Origin: [Phialemoniopsis] sp. UDSM-2020
Taxonomy: Eukaryota > Ascomycota > Sordariomycetes > Thyridiales > Thyridiaceae
Direction: 5' to 3'
Assembly: GCA_018873225.1 (NCBI GenBank)
Contig: JAEILZ010000004.1
Span: 1,922,001 to 1,986,000, forward strand
DNA length: 64,000 bases
Shown here: one piece after another, positions 13,044 to 24,843 of the stretch
How the letters are laid out: every line of letters starts with the position of its first letter
Position numbering within the stretch: the first letter of the stretch is position 1
Position numbers and translations under genes: made by a program
The notes under the pieces: model-generated
Told to the model about the DNA's origin: nothing
Database searches by the model: none
What the model saw: only the letters and a program-made list of their open reading frames with translations

Positions 13044-15142
13044 GCGCGTACGTTTCGACTACTTTTGTGATGAGCTGGGTTGTTTAGTACGCAGACGATA
13101 TCACGGTCACGACAATTCGACATTAGCCTTGTACATAATCAAGGCGAGCTCTGTACGACATATTCTGGGGGAATTGGAGTTTTAGAAGGAACGGGATTGC
13201 CACACTTGATACCCCATAGCGATTTGTACTTTAGTAAATTTTTTGACCTTGACAAGGAGGAAACTCGAGCATGGCGAGGGAAGGAGTCGCCGGTCACATG
13301 GTCAGAGAACCGCAGTACCGGCTATGCAGTACCCCTGAATCAAAAGAACAGAATAATCTTCAAGTCGATCTGTCCCACAGCACATTACCTCTTGCCATTA
13401 GACGTGAGCTTGTTGATCGTGAGATGGAAAAGGCGTGGTGGAGTTTGGAGGTGCTCAAACCCAAGTTTGGAGGTGCTCAAACCCAAGGGCGATTACCCCT
13501 TAGGGAAATGGGCCGTCCTCCCGGCGGGCAGCAAACTCGCACCCAGCCCAAGAAATTAGAGGGAACAAAGGCAGGCCAGCATTGAGTCGGTAGGTTCGCA
13601 CCGGCGCCGGCTCCACAAGAACCAAGAGCACAGTCTTCTGGAAAAGGGTTGAGCTACGAGGTACATGTTGAAGTGGGAAAGAGGGGAGTCAGGAACCTTC
13701 TTTTTCAGAGCCAGTATGGTCCACTCACACCTGAACGACAAGTCGTGACGGTGAGTACTTGTAAGAGTGGCAGACAATAGAGGGGTACGAGATGAGTGGG
13801 ATCAACACCTGACTGACTGATTTGCAAACTTCCAGAGTCATATCGTGAGCTGGACTGGACCCGGCGGGGGCCGCATGTTCCTCACTAGGGATCTCGTAGC
13901 GCCGTCTCGTGTCTTCGAAAATCCTAGGGTCCACTACGAAGTAGCTACTCGAAAGCAAAGAATGAATTAGTACAAGTTCAGAATTGGCCGTGTTTTCTGG
14001 CCCTCCATTTGGGAGGTGGTGGGTGCAGGGCGCTAAGTCCCAGCAGAGCCGCTAGACGACCCCTGTCAGACTGGGCCACTTGAAAAAAAGGCTGTTCGAT
14101 GTTCGTTGGACTTCGGTACCCCATTCATTAGTGCCTCCATTCCACGCGTGCTGCGAGAACATTGAAAAGAAGTGGGGGTCCCTTCTCGCACCCGCCGTGT
14201 GGCCGTGTGGTCGGGTGCTCCTCCTGCCTCCAGTCCCTCCCCACTCTCCACTGACTGGTGTGAAATCTTTGTGCAACACAATCCTAGACAGCCCAGACAG
14301 CATCCTGTGCGTGATTCTTACATAATAATGCCGTCGTGGCCGGGGATCAATGTCCAGCCGTCAATGTGTGGCAGTATCTCAGGCTGGGCTCGAGGCTGGC
14401 TGCATGGCGAAATAGGTACCTTGTGCTGATGTATGCAAATATCGCAGTCCAGGGCCCGTTCTTTATTCTGTACACAAATCATAATGCCACAGAACAGCTG
14501 CCTGCTCTAATATGCAGCGATGCAGCGCTGGATCAAGAAAAGTCCAACCTCTCTCATCCATGTCGCATCGTCTGAATGAAAATTAAGATAACTGGAACCA
14601 GACTGGCCTTGATGCAAACCCGTTTCGGCCCCACCGGCCAGCTGTTCTTGTGTCTGCGTCCGTGTCGCATCGCCCAATGACCGGTCCCCCAATTTTTCTC
14701 ATTGCCCCTCCATCCAACTGCCCAGGTACCTGTAACTACTACCCCTCTATTTTTTTGATCGGTTGCACGCAATTTTCAAATGCGCTGCCAAAGCAACAGG
14801 TCCGTTATCGGTAGTGTCTCCCGAGCACGCACGCATGCCACCAAACCACCTTAAGACGTAGTACGTAGTAGCTTTGATGTGTGAGTAAGAGCATCTGAGA
14901 CCGGGTCCAAAGAAAACAAAATTTTCACTGTCCTTTGCATTCGGCGTATTTCTCAAGCTGTAGCTTCCCTGTCTTTGACTTGGCAAGGAATCAATTATCG
15001 AAAATCCACTTGGCTCGATCCCTACACGAGCCGTAGAATTCCCACTCCTCCTTCCCAGACGTCAGTAGGCCGATTCGGTGGGACTTTTTTTCGTTTTCAC
15101 ATCTACATACCCTGACCACCTGGACATCTGATCCGAATCGAG
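13044..15142. other. Intergenic region with a 22-bp tandem duplication
   Basis: This 2.1 kb holds the 3' side of the 11988 gene and the promoter of lys9. Small frames (for example 13271-13585) resemble no known family. GACGTCA just upstream of lys9 (near 15058) is a 7 of 8 match to the CRE/bZIP site. No other feature was seen. Confidence 0.5.
13444..13487. repeat. Perfect 22-bp tandem duplication
   Basis: Two adjacent identical 22-bp copies (13444-13465 and 13466-13487) beginning TTTGGAGGTGC. The identity suggests a recent duplication. It lies about 400 bp downstream of the 11988 gene. Confidence 0.95.
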
Positions 15143-16795
15143 ATGGCTTCCCAAAAGTGAGTGCGGTCCGTCCAGTTGCTCGTCCTCTACTCGTATGAGC
15201 TTGGGTTGTGGCGCCACAATGGCTGACGTTGCGCCCCCAGGAAGGTGCTTATGCTCGGAGCCGGCTTCGTCACGAAGCCGACCCTGGACATCCTAAGCGA
15301 CTCCGGCATCTCCGTCACCGTCGGTGAGTCGACCCCTCTCCGCCTCGACAAGCTCGGGCTCGCCGCCGTCTCCGGCACTCGCGGCTTCACAGACAATCAT
15401 GCGTGCTAACACCACTGCTCCCAATCTCCAGCTTGCCGAACCCTCGAGTCCGCCCAGAAGCTCTCCAAGGGCGTCTCCAATGCCCACCCCATCTCCCTCG
15501 ACGTCAACGACCCTGCTGCTCTTGATGCCGCTGTCGCCAAGCACGACCTGACCATCAGCTTGATCCCCTACACCCACCATGCCACTGTCATCAAGTCGGC
15601 CATCCGCAATAAGAAGCATGTCGTCACCACCAGCTATGTCTCCCCCGCCATGAAGGAGCTTGATGCTCAGGCCAAAGAGGCTGGCATCACCGTCATGAAC
15701 GAGATCGGCCTGGGTAAGCTATCTCTTGAAGCACAACTCGGAAATAGCGCGAACTAACTTGACATTTCTATAGACCCCGGTATCGACCATCTCTGTAAGA
15801 CTTTCTGCTAGCTACGAAATAACGAGCCACACCAGAACTGACCGATATTAGATGCTGTCAAGACCATCGACGAGGTCCACCAGGCCGGCGGCAAGATCCT
15901 CTCCTTCCTGTCCTTCTGCGGTGGTCTGCCCGCCCCCGAGGACTCGGACAACCCGCTCGGATACAAGTTCTCCTGGTCTTCCCGCGGTGTCCTGCTCGCC
16001 CTCGGTAACAACGCCCGTATCTACCGCGACGGCAAGGTTGTCGAGATTGCCGGCAAGGAGCTGATGGGCGCCGCCAAGCCCTACTTCATCTACCCCGGCT
16101 ATGCCTTTGTCGGCTACCCCAACCGTGACTCGACCGGATACAAGGAGCTCTACAACATCCCCGAGGCCCAGACCGTCATCCGTGGCACTCTGAGGTACCA
16201 GGGCTTCCCCCAGTTCATCCGCGTGCTCGTCCAGACCGGCTTCCTGTCCGAGGAGAAGAATGACGCCCTGTCTCAGCCCATCGCCTGGAAGGAGGCCACC
16301 AAGCTGGTCGTCGGCGCCTCCTCCTCGAGCGAGGCCGACCTCAAGGCTGCCATCCTCTCCAAGGCCACCTTCGACTCGGACGAGGAGAAGACGCGCATCG
16401 TCAACGGTCTCAACTGGATCGGCCTCTTCTCGGACGAGAAGATCACGCCCCGCGGCAACCCGCTCGACACTCTGTGTGCCACCCTCGAGGCCAAGATGCA
16501 GTACGAGGAGGGCGAGCGCGACCTGGTCATGCTGCAGCACAAGTTTGAGATTGAGCACAAGGACGGCAGCCGCGAGACCCGGACCTCGACCCTCGTCGAG
16601 AACGGCGACCCCAAGGGCTACAGCGCCATGGCCAAGCTCGTCGGTGTGCCTTGCGCCGTCGCTGTCAAGCAGGTGCTCGACGGCACCATCTCGGACAAGG
16701 GTGTCCTCGCGCCCATGAACACCAAGCTCAACAACCCCATCATGAAGGAGCTCAAGGAGAAGTACGGCATCTTCCTGGTCGAGAAGACCTTGTAA
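15143..16795 (+). CDS. lys9: Saccharopine dehydrogenase (NADP+, L-glutamate-forming), Lys9 type
   Basis: Makes saccharopine from 2-aminoadipate semialdehyde and glutamate with NADPH, the penultimate step of the fungal aminoadipate route to lysine. Five exons join in frame: 15143-15156, 15241-15323, 15432-15713, 15774-15794 and 15852-16795, giving 447 residues, about the size of yeast Lys9 (446). The N-terminus (KKVLMLGAGFVTKPTLDIL) is the Rossmann dinucleotide loop. NEIGLDPGIDHL, LSFCGGLPAPE and the GYPNRDS region are typical of the family. Exon 1 codes four residues plus two bases and exon 4 is only 21 nt, so automated prediction may misplace the start. The enzyme is expected to be cytosolic and no targeting peptide is seen. 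It is followed on the same strand by las1 after about 540 bp. Identification is secure. Confidence 0.97.
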
Positions 16796-17331
16796 GATGG
16801 CTTTACAGTTGGATCGGTTGCTTCTAGGCTTTTGAATTTGGTCTGCTACAGGATGTGAAAGGTGATTTCAATGACTTGGAAGATCTGGCTCAAAAAGGAT
16901 TTGATAGAATAGACTAAGCAAATGTTCATGAAATGACAAAACAGTAAAATGTCAATATTTCAATATTGCCGATCTGTGATTTAAAATGGGATGGGGAACT
17001 TGACCACCGCCCAAGCGAATAATGGAAATACGATGAATGAAGATGAGCTACACTGAAATCCAGGAGGTGTCATGCTCTTTGAATTACCATTCAGTGGCGT
17101 TGACCATCTATAAGTCGAGGTTTACAGGCGTGGATGAGAATTGCAAGTCCGTAGTGCAGAAACCAAAAACCAAAATTTATTGATCGCTTCAAGCAAATAG
17201 CATGACCGCCACTACATATTCCACGTCAAACTCTCTATCCGCAGGCCACACTACTGAAAATAAGCCAAATGAAGCTTCCAAGAATATAAGGCGTATAGGG
17301 CATTTCATCTAGAGACGTTGTGCCCCTCGAG
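16796..17331. other. Intergenic, lys9 3' side and las1 promoter
   Basis: An AT-richer 536 bp spacer between two + strand genes. No open frame or recognisable element was seen. Confidence 0.5.
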
Positions 17332-18592
17332 ATGGTGCAGTACATCTTCACGCCGTGGCGCGACCGCCACGAGCTGCTCATGGTGCGCAGGCAGTTCTAC
17401 CCGGACGAGGTGGCTGCCATCGCCAGCACCTCCAACGCCGCCGCTTCATCTTCTTCGGGACCCCAGTCCTCCCGCCGCGGCGCTCGGCGCCAGCAGCAGC
17501 AGTGGCAACAGCAGAGGCAACACGGAGACACAACGGCGACGGCGACGGCGACGAGGAAGGCCGAGACGCAGCGGGCCGTGGCGCGCGTGTCGATGTGGAT
17601 GCAGCGCGGCAACTGCCCGCACATGGTCGAGTCGACGGCGCTGCTGGCCGCCGCCATCCTCAGCGACGAGGCGGCCGCCGCCGCAGCCGGAGGACAAGGG
17701 AACGCTGCGGCCGCGGCGTACGCGGTGCGGGCTAGCTACTGCGCGGCGTTTAGTCGGTAGGTTCTTTCCCCGAATGGGAGACACATGGCTATATTGCTGA
17801 ATTGTCGGTGTCAGATTTGTGACGGGCCTGCTGGACGGGCACCAGGACAAGCAGCGCAAGCTGAGCATGTACTCGGTGGCCAAGACGATCGGGCTCCCCG
17901 CGACGTACGTCGAGCTGCGGCACCAGGCGACGCACGAGCAGCTGCCGAGCCTGGTGCGCCTGCGGCCGGCGGCGAGGGGGGCGCTGGAATGGATCTGGGG
18001 GTACTACTGGCGGCAGCTCGGGGACGAGGACGAGATGCAGAAGCCTGGTGGTGGTGGTGGTGGTGAGGCGGGCAAGTGTAAGCCTCTTCTGCTGGAGTAT
18101 CTCGCTCTGGACGAGGGCCATGGCAGGAGGGACAAGTTGTGGAAGCAGATCCGCAAGTGGGACGATGCGCTTTTGCTACAGGCGCTGGCGGGGATTGGAT
18201 ACTCTACGAAGGATAACGGGCTCATGTTCAAGTCACTGAAGCTATCTAGGGAGATCGTGGGGAGGCAGCAGCAGGAAGAGGAAGAGAAGAAGCAGCGAGA
18301 GGAACGGGAGGCAGTAGCTGCCACGGAGGCTGAGGCTGAGGCTCCTATGAGCGACATCGACCGGATCAAGGCGGAGCTGGAGCAGTCGAAGCAGAAGCTT
18401 CAGGCGCTCGAGGATCGGGACGTCGATATGCAGGACGAAGCAGAAGCGGAGGAGACGGATGATGAGGATGAGGTGGACATCAAGATGGGCGACGGAGGCA
18501 GTCGACAAGCGGCGGGCTCGAAACAACCCGAACCGGCGCTGTGGACGCGGTATCAGGGCATCTGGAAGCCGAAGCCGATTGGGGTGGTTTGA
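17332..18592 (+). CDS. las1: Las1-type pre-rRNA processing endoribonuclease
   Basis: Las1 is the HEPN nuclease that cuts ITS2 of pre-rRNA in the nucleolus, in complex with the Grc3 polynucleotide kinase. Two exons, 17332-17756 and 17815-18592, give 400 residues. The N-terminus [18 protein letters not shown] is the family signature. After the intron, [12 protein letters not shown] leads to the catalytic HEPN motif [12 protein letters not shown], with Arg177, His178 and His182 fitting R-H-x(3)-H. Between them lies a species-specific low-complexity insertion rich in Ala, Ser, Gln and Thr-Ala repeats (about residues 24-80). The C-terminus has an acidic, coiled-coil-like segment and ends in a short basic/aromatic tail ([14 protein letters not shown]). 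The first true ATG of the frame, at 17332, was chosen because the signature starts right after it. Confidence 0.93.
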
Positions 18593-19096
18593 TGTTAAGC
18601 AACTTTTTACCGTCAAGTCACCGCGTCTCGTCTTTGGCACTGTTTTTACGATACCCTAGATGTCAATTTGCCAGTTTTTCTCGATTACATTCTCCTGTTC
18701 TTTCCAAGGGCAGACTGTCCATTGGAATTTGAGATTCATGTCTCCATAGCCTACGGATGGGTGGTGATGCAAGGCACAGTGCGCAACCTAGCGCACTGTC
18801 TTCCCCCGACGTACCAATAGCGTCATTCGCAATTGCGTGCATCTGCCGAGCTCCTCTCCAAGCTTCATGCGTGCATGCGGAGCTTGGTCTTTCTGAATTC
18901 CACTGCTTCTTTTTGCATCCATGAACAGAATCAGTGTTGCGACAAGGCCGTTTTTGAGGCATATAACCGGACTCCCAGCTAGACCTGTCAGTGTGCTACT
19001 TCCCCCGACTCCATGAGCTCTGGGTATTGTAGATAGGTCTACAGAGTTGCTAACCATAGCTCTTGAGCTGCTGCTTAGCTTACCAACATCCGCAAG
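18593..19096. other. Intergenic, las1-glo2
   Basis: A 504 bp spacer between co-directional genes. Nothing beyond likely UTR and promoter was seen. Confidence 0.45.
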
Positions 19097-20367
19097 ATGC
19101 ATATCCAGTCAATTCCCATGTGTATGTCTCCCCATTTATGTCTGCCTCTGAGCCTTTTTCACACATCCCTCTTAAAGACCTCTTTGCTGACATGTCTTCG
19201 TGATGCCTGGCTATAGGGGAGGGTAGTAGCAACAACTACGCCTACCTAGTTGTGGATGACAAATCCAAGGATGCCGTGATCATTGACCCGGCGAACCCTC
19301 CAGAGTGAGTTTTCTTCGAGATTTGAGTTATGGAGTAAGTGAGCGCAAAGTACTAAAGTCTCCATCCAGGGTTGCTCCGGTGCTCAAGAAGGCCATCGAG
19401 GCTGGCAAGATCAACCTCACGGCCATCGTGAACACCCACCAGTAAGCTTACAAAAACGTCAGGTGTCAAACAATTAGAAGATATCTGACTGTCTTCTAGC
19501 CATTGGGATCACGCGGGAGGCAACAAGAAGCTGGTATGCAGATTGCGTCTGTTGCATTGAAGGGCACCACTGACACCCGCTTTAGCGAGGCGAGCTCGGC
19601 ACGCCAAACCTTGAGATCATCGGTGGAAAGGACTGTGAGGCCGTCACCAAGACTCCTGCCGATGGCGAGGGTTTCAAGATCGGTAGCATCTCTGTAAAGG
19701 GCCTGTACACCCCTTGCCACACCCAGGACAGCATCTGCTGGTACATGCAAGACGGCGATGACAAGGTTGTCTTCACCGGAGACACCCTGTTCCATGGCGG
19801 TACGTCCATAGTTGTGACTCAAGGGAAGCCACATGAACACAAGGCTAATTATTGCTCAGGCTGCGGTCGTTTCTTTGAGGGCACGGCAGAGGAGATGGAC
19901 AAGGCTCTGAATAAGACGCTGGCGTCTTTGCCGGATGATACCCGCGTGTTTGTAAGTTCTGGTGTGCTAGGCTCATAACAGCATCCTTCTGACCGGTGGT
20001 ACAGCCCGGACACGAATACACCAAGTCCAACGTCAAATTTGCCATCTCCGTGCTGCAGAGCGATCCCGTCAAGAAGCTGGAGGCTTTTGCTGACAGCAAC
20101 AAGGAGACACAAGGAAAGTTTACTATTGGAGACGAAAAGGTCCGTGAGCTTCCAAGTATCATACCTCTCTCGAGTTGTGTCCGCTAATTTTGATGCCAGG
20201 AACACAACGTTTTCATGCGGTTAGATGTGAGTGATGTTGATCTACACGATAGGCCGGACATTTGACTAACAGTCACATAGGACCCTGTGATCCAAAAGGC
20301 CACGGGTAAGACCGACAAGGTGGAAGTCATGGCGGCACTTCGCGAGATGAAGAACAACTTCAAGTGA
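19097..20367 (+). CDS. glo2: Hydroxyacylglutathione hydrolase (glyoxalase II)
   Basis: Hydrolyses S-lactoylglutathione to lactate and glutathione, the second step of methylglyoxal detoxification. Nine exons fit in frame: 19097-19121, 19217-19304, 19370-19441, 19500-19533, 19586-19799, 19860-19951, 20005-20139, 20200-20226 and 20281-20367, giving 257 residues, the usual length. The metallo-beta-lactamase motif HHHWDH is at residues 61-66. Further metal ligands are in TPCHTQDS, in FTGDTLFHGGCGRFFEG, and in PGHEYT. The C-terminal glutathione-binding helical part is present (KEHNVFMRLDDP). There is no mitochondrial presequence, so the product should be cytosolic. Eight introns in 257 codons is dense, and exon 8 codes only nine residues. 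Confidence in the function is very high; every junction was checked by frame. Confidence 0.95.
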
Positions 20368-21103
20368 GTGGACAATCCGAAGACAACACGTTATGCGGCG
20401 TGGACCTAAGAGGGAGGGCATAGGCCGCCAGCGGAGTCGAAGATGTAGTATTATCTGAGGTGTATATTGGAGCAATGGCTCGGCAGTCACAGAAGAGGTG
20501 CCTGGCGTATGCATGATGCTATACAGAAAGTCTACCAAATAAGAAGTGTTTCCACACATGCACAGTTCGCCCGCCTCGCGAGGAGGATCTGGGCAAAGAA
20601 AGATGCCGAGGGAACGGCCCGAAGACCATCTAATATTGCTTCACTGTCCACACTTGCTCGTCCTGGGGCATTCGAAACGGCAAGCTCTAGCAAAATTTGA
20701 AGCGGTTTGGGTGTTTGAATCGAGGAAATAGCAGATCAAGACATGGCAATTCCATGTCCTTCTTACCTGTATCACGGAGCAGAACAATCTCCTATCCAGT
20801 TCTTGCCAGGCTGTTTGCCAGTCCATGGCGTGCGCCCGGATTGTGGTGCTCACTGCGCTGCATCTGGCAGCACCTCATTCGAGGTTTGGAGAAGGAGACG
20901 AACAAAGAAGAATGAAGAAAATTTAGGCTTGGGTTTTCTAGCAATCTCCACGTGATGGCGTGTTGCTTTAGTGGACCACCCTCTCTGAGTCTCAAAGCGT
21001 CATCCCCGCCGAAGCGCGAATCGTTCCCAACCTTTCCACTAGAGATAAGCAGCTTTTATCAACACCAGGCGCAACACCTTGCTTGCGCGCAAGAGTCCTC
21101 GAA
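20368..21103. other. Intergenic, glo2 to EF-hand gene
   Basis: A 736 bp spacer. Short frames on either strand resemble nothing known. Confidence 0.45.
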
Positions 21104-21829
21104 ATGGTAAGCCACATACTCTAGGGTTCAATGTGAACCTCGGACGGTATGCAACTAGACTAAAAGCTCCTCACAGCCTCCCAAGCGCAAGGCCGCCGGC
21201 GCGGCGGACTCGGGCGCAACAACGACACCCAAAGCCCGGCAGTCCAAGCTGGCCAAGGAGCACAACATCTCGGCGCAGGAGGAGGCCGAGATCAAGGAGG
21301 CCTTTGGCCTGTTCTCGGAGCCCATGGACGGCGAGAAGGAGGGCGTCATACCCACCAGCGACGTGCGGCGCGCCATGATGTGAGTCGCCGAGAGCTTTGA
21401 ACTTGCGTCTCTCTCTGCCGGAGGCTAATTCACGCTCTCACACACAGTGCCCTAGGCATCCCCCCGACCTCTCAGGCCGAGCTCGCCGAGTTCGTAGGCA
21501 TCCTCGACCCGGACGACGAAGGGTTCGCGACCTACCCATCCTTCGTCGCCATCTGCGCGCTCAAGCTGCACGCGCGCGACCACACGTCGGACGCGCACCT
21601 GCGCGAGGTCGACGAGGCCTTTGCGCTCTTCACGGGCGACGGCAGTGCTGCGACTGACAAGATCACGCTGGCGCATCTGCGGCGCGTGGCGGCGACGCTC
21701 AAGGAGGACGTGCCCGAGGAGCTGCTGCGGGACATGATTCTCGAGGCCAACGGGGGCGCGGGCGTAGGCAAGGGCGTCGAGAGGGACGAGTTTGAGAGCG
21801 TCATGCGGAGGGCTGGGGTGTGGAGGTGA
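21104..21829 (+). CDS. Divergent EF-hand (calmodulin/centrin-like) protein
   Basis: Three exons, 21104-21106, 21177-21379 and 21448-21829, give 195 residues. The first coding exon is just the ATG; the next exon opens with PPKRKAAG, and no other in-frame ATG is available nearby. A basic N-terminal tail is followed by EAEIKEAFGLFSE, then three more helix-loop-helix units (ELAEFVGILDPDDEGFATY, EVDEAFALFTGDG and LRDMILEANGG). This is the four-EF-hand layout of calmodulin and centrin. The loops are poor Ca2+ binders: the first has an insertion, the second lacks the final Glu, and the third and fourth lack key acidic positions. It could be a structural light-chain-like or centrin-like scaffold component. 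The family is clear but the specific role is not. Confidence 0.83.
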
Positions 21830-22316
21830 AAGGCGACCAATTGAAGAGGGACAAAATCAAGTTTTCAGCATGGTGGTGGTGATGCCACTCGTCCTGCTGG
21901 ATAAGGCATCGTCGCATATTGCTGGTGCATCGACCGACGGGAGCACTACTATAGAGCCATGCAGTGGCCCCGTCGACTACGCACGAATGCCTTGCTCACC
22001 AAGTTGAGGAACCCCAGAGGATGGCCGAGCCGCGAATAGGAACAGCTGCCAGGGCACCAAGGAGGGCGGGCTTTCCATAGCTTTGTGGCAGAGATGCAGT
22101 AGGCTCTGTCAGAAGTGGCCTACGGTTTCAAGATTGGTCTAAAAAGGAGCATCAAGTCACGTCTGGAGAGAACGGTGGAATATAGTCTCGGCAGGACCAA
22201 AATAACGCCAATAATATGCAAAATATCTGCCCTTCATATCTAGTGAGCCTTGTCTCTTGTTGTATTGTGTGTTTTCCCAGAAGCAAAACGGAACCTCGTT
22301 ACTTCGTAAGATGCTC
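21830..22316. other. Convergent intergenic region
   Basis: 487 bp between the ends of the EF-hand and eIF4E-like genes. It must contain both 3' ends. No other feature was seen. Confidence 0.45.
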
Positions 22317-23294
22317 TCAAGCCTTGTCCTCCGCTGGAGCCTCACCACCCACCGTCTTGGCAGCCTCCTCTGCCTTGGCAGCCGCCGCCATGGCCTCGCG
22401 CTTCTTTTGCGAGTCCAGCACGGCCTGCAGCTCTGGCGGGGCCTTGAAGCCGGCATGGTCAGAGTGCTTCTTGTAAAAGTAGTTTTCGGGCTTGGGCCGC
22501 AGCTCCGCGGGGAGTTCTTCGAGGACGGCCTCCAGGAGGCCGTCAATGGATTTCTGCTTGGAGCTCTCACGATGCCAGATGGAGATGAGGTGCGAGTTGA
22601 AACGGACTGAGAGGCCTACACCACAGAGCTGGTCGCCTGTGAGTTAAAGCAAGGGGGATAATGTCAGTCATTGTCGCATATAAAAGCTGTGCGCTCATGG
22701 CATATAGACATATCAAACAAAGGCAGGGCGGCACACACCATCATCCAGCACACTCTCGAGCTTCTCGCCAATGGCCAGCAGTTGCACCCGGGTCCAAAAG
22801 TCCGGGCCGACGCTCTTGGGCATGCGAAAGGTCCAGCTGCCGCCGTTGATGTTGCGGCGGTCCTCCCAGACGGGCCGAAAGCCCTGCTTGAAGAGGTAGA
22901 TGGACTCGCGCATCTTGATCTGCTCGACGGGGGTGTTGTTGTTGTAGCGCCAAAAGTCCTGGACCGACTCGATCTGGGTGCCGAGCTGCTCCAGCTCGGC
23001 CTGGTAGCTGCCGTCGTCGGGCTTCTTCTGGTCCTTTGCTTGCCTGGCGGCGTAGGATGGCAGTCAGCTCGTTGTGTACATTATGAATAAGCCCCTCGCA
23101 ACATGCGCAGCTTACCGGTCAAAGTAGACGTTCCAATAGTGTTGCGTCGGCAGCGGGCGCATGGTCTTGAGGAAGTTGCGCTTGGCATCGTCGCGCGACT
23201 CGGCAGGCGAGCTCACGTTGGGCGAGTTGGGATCGGAGCTCTGCGACAGGCCCGAGAGCCCGCGGGTGAAGAGTGAAGGTCTCGGCGCAGCCAT
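22317..23294 (-). CDS. eIF4E-family cap-binding protein, 4EHP-like
   Basis: Binds the m7G cap of mRNA, either for translation initiation or, in the 4EHP class, for repression. Three exons read on the - strand, 23294-23116, 23043-22739 and 22636-22317, give 267 residues. Recognisable blocks are HYWNVYFDR, SVQDFW, LFKQGFRPVWEDRRNINGG and GVGLSVRFNSHLISIWHR. By alignment to human eIF4E, Trp54 matches Trp43 and Tyr57 matches Trp46. Tyr73 replaces the cap-stacking Trp56, while the second stacking Trp (in VWED, with its Glu) is kept. A Tyr at that position is typical of 4EHP-like classes, so this may not be the main eIF4E. The C-terminus is Ala/Glu/Lys-rich. The start at 23294 is the first ATG; the upstream frame opens without one. 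Confidence 0.92.
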
Positions 23295-24843
23295 TTCTAA
23301 GGTTATAGTGCTTTGAGACAAGTGTTATAAGTGGTCAGGGTGAGAAGGGTGAGAGCGACTAAGAACTCCGGTGACGAGGCTCCGTAATGCGCAACTTCGA
23401 AGTCGTTTATATGATTGAGGGGGAAGAGTAAGGCGCAAGGAGGAACAAAGGCTAGGCGGAGGAGCTGAAGGGGCGGATGTAGTCGAGGCAGGATCAACAA
23501 AGACCTACCACTGCGCTGGACCGAGAGTAATGAAAGGAGAGCACAACCACGGTTGAGCAGAAGAAGAAAAGGAGAGAAGATCGGATGAACACGCGGTCAT
23601 GAGAATTATATTGGCCAAGACCCGTGGTGGTGCTACTGCACCTGAAACAGCGAGACCCGCGCCTGACAACCCCGCGACACAGCTCCGAGGAGCTCACCTT
23701 TTCTCGGTCCCCTGGTCTGTCATGTCCCCTGCCAATGCCATAGCTCGACAATGACAGTCGGAGAACGGCATTGGGGTGGTGGGTGTGGCTGACAAGCGAA
23801 TCCTCTCCCCTGTCACAAAGGCGCTAGAAGCTCTCCTATTGCACAAGAGCACAGCCGCTGTAACCTGAAGGGAGCTCCAGAGCTGTCTAAAATATAGGGG
23901 CTGTGGAGACACAGGAGGGATGGCAATAGCCAACCTCGCTGGAAGAGCAGAGAGTCGTAGGCAGCGTGTTTCACTGCGCTGCCCAATTGTTTCGTCCTTC
24001 TCGAAACTGGCTGAAGTCTGGACAGGGATCAGGCCTTGAGCGGATGCTCGCTACGACTACGGTCCGTACGAAAAGACGGCTCGAAAAGGCGCTGGCGGGC
24101 AACTCGGGCCTTCGTTTTAGGGCCAAGGGAGGAGCCGCTACGGGGAGCGGCTCCGTCATTGAACGGGTCCGGGCGGTTGACCCTGGGAAAATCTAGTTGG
24201 TCCAGACCTCATCCATGCCTTTCACAGCACAGCATCACCGGCAATCATCTGTCTCGATTGCTTACAGCAACGTTTGGTCCCCGATTATCCATTGTGTCAT
24301 CGAGTTCTACTTGATTGAGGAGGACTTGACTCTTTATCTGCCTCTTCAAAATCGTAACGGTGAAAAAACTACACCTGTATGAGCCAAGAATTGCACCCCT
24401 GTCCTCCATCAAGGTTCGAGTGAGTAAGTAAGTGAGTAAGTAAGTGAGTTGATTTCTGAGAATGCATTGACTAACATGAACAATAGGTCAATCAACTCGA
24501 CTAACATAGGCTAATAGGTGTCGGTTTGTTATACCCCAACCCTATTGTAATCTATTGTTCCTGCCAGTCCCTGACAATAGGACAAGTAGTCGACGAACCC
24601 ATTATCAACACTTTTGTGAAGTCGCACCTGGGAGTCTCAAGACCGAGGCTCTATATACACACAAGTATGTTCAAATCATTATCTCAACTCTTTCTTTTAA
24701 ACCCAACTTCACTTGAGAGAAATCATTCCAACCCCCCCGTTGCCGAACCTGAGCTTTACTTCTTGTCTATCCCTTCGTCCCTCGACATTGTCACAATCTT
24801 CAGTCCCATCACCACCAACAGCTAGCAAGCAAGTAATTTCACC
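23295..24843. other. Divergent intergenic region with a 12-bp tandem repeat
   Basis: 1.5 kb shared upstream region between the eIF4E-like gene (-) and the Ser-rich gene (+). The only structure seen is the GAGTAAGTAAGT repeat at 24422-24448. Small frames look like chance. Confidence 0.45.
24422..24448. repeat. 12-bp tandem repeat (GAGTAAGTAAGT)
   Basis: Two full copies plus the start of a third, in the upstream region of the gene at 24844. Confidence 0.85.

Noticed and set aside
15848..16558. 236-codon frame on the - strand
   Set aside because: Antisense shadow of lys9 exon 5.
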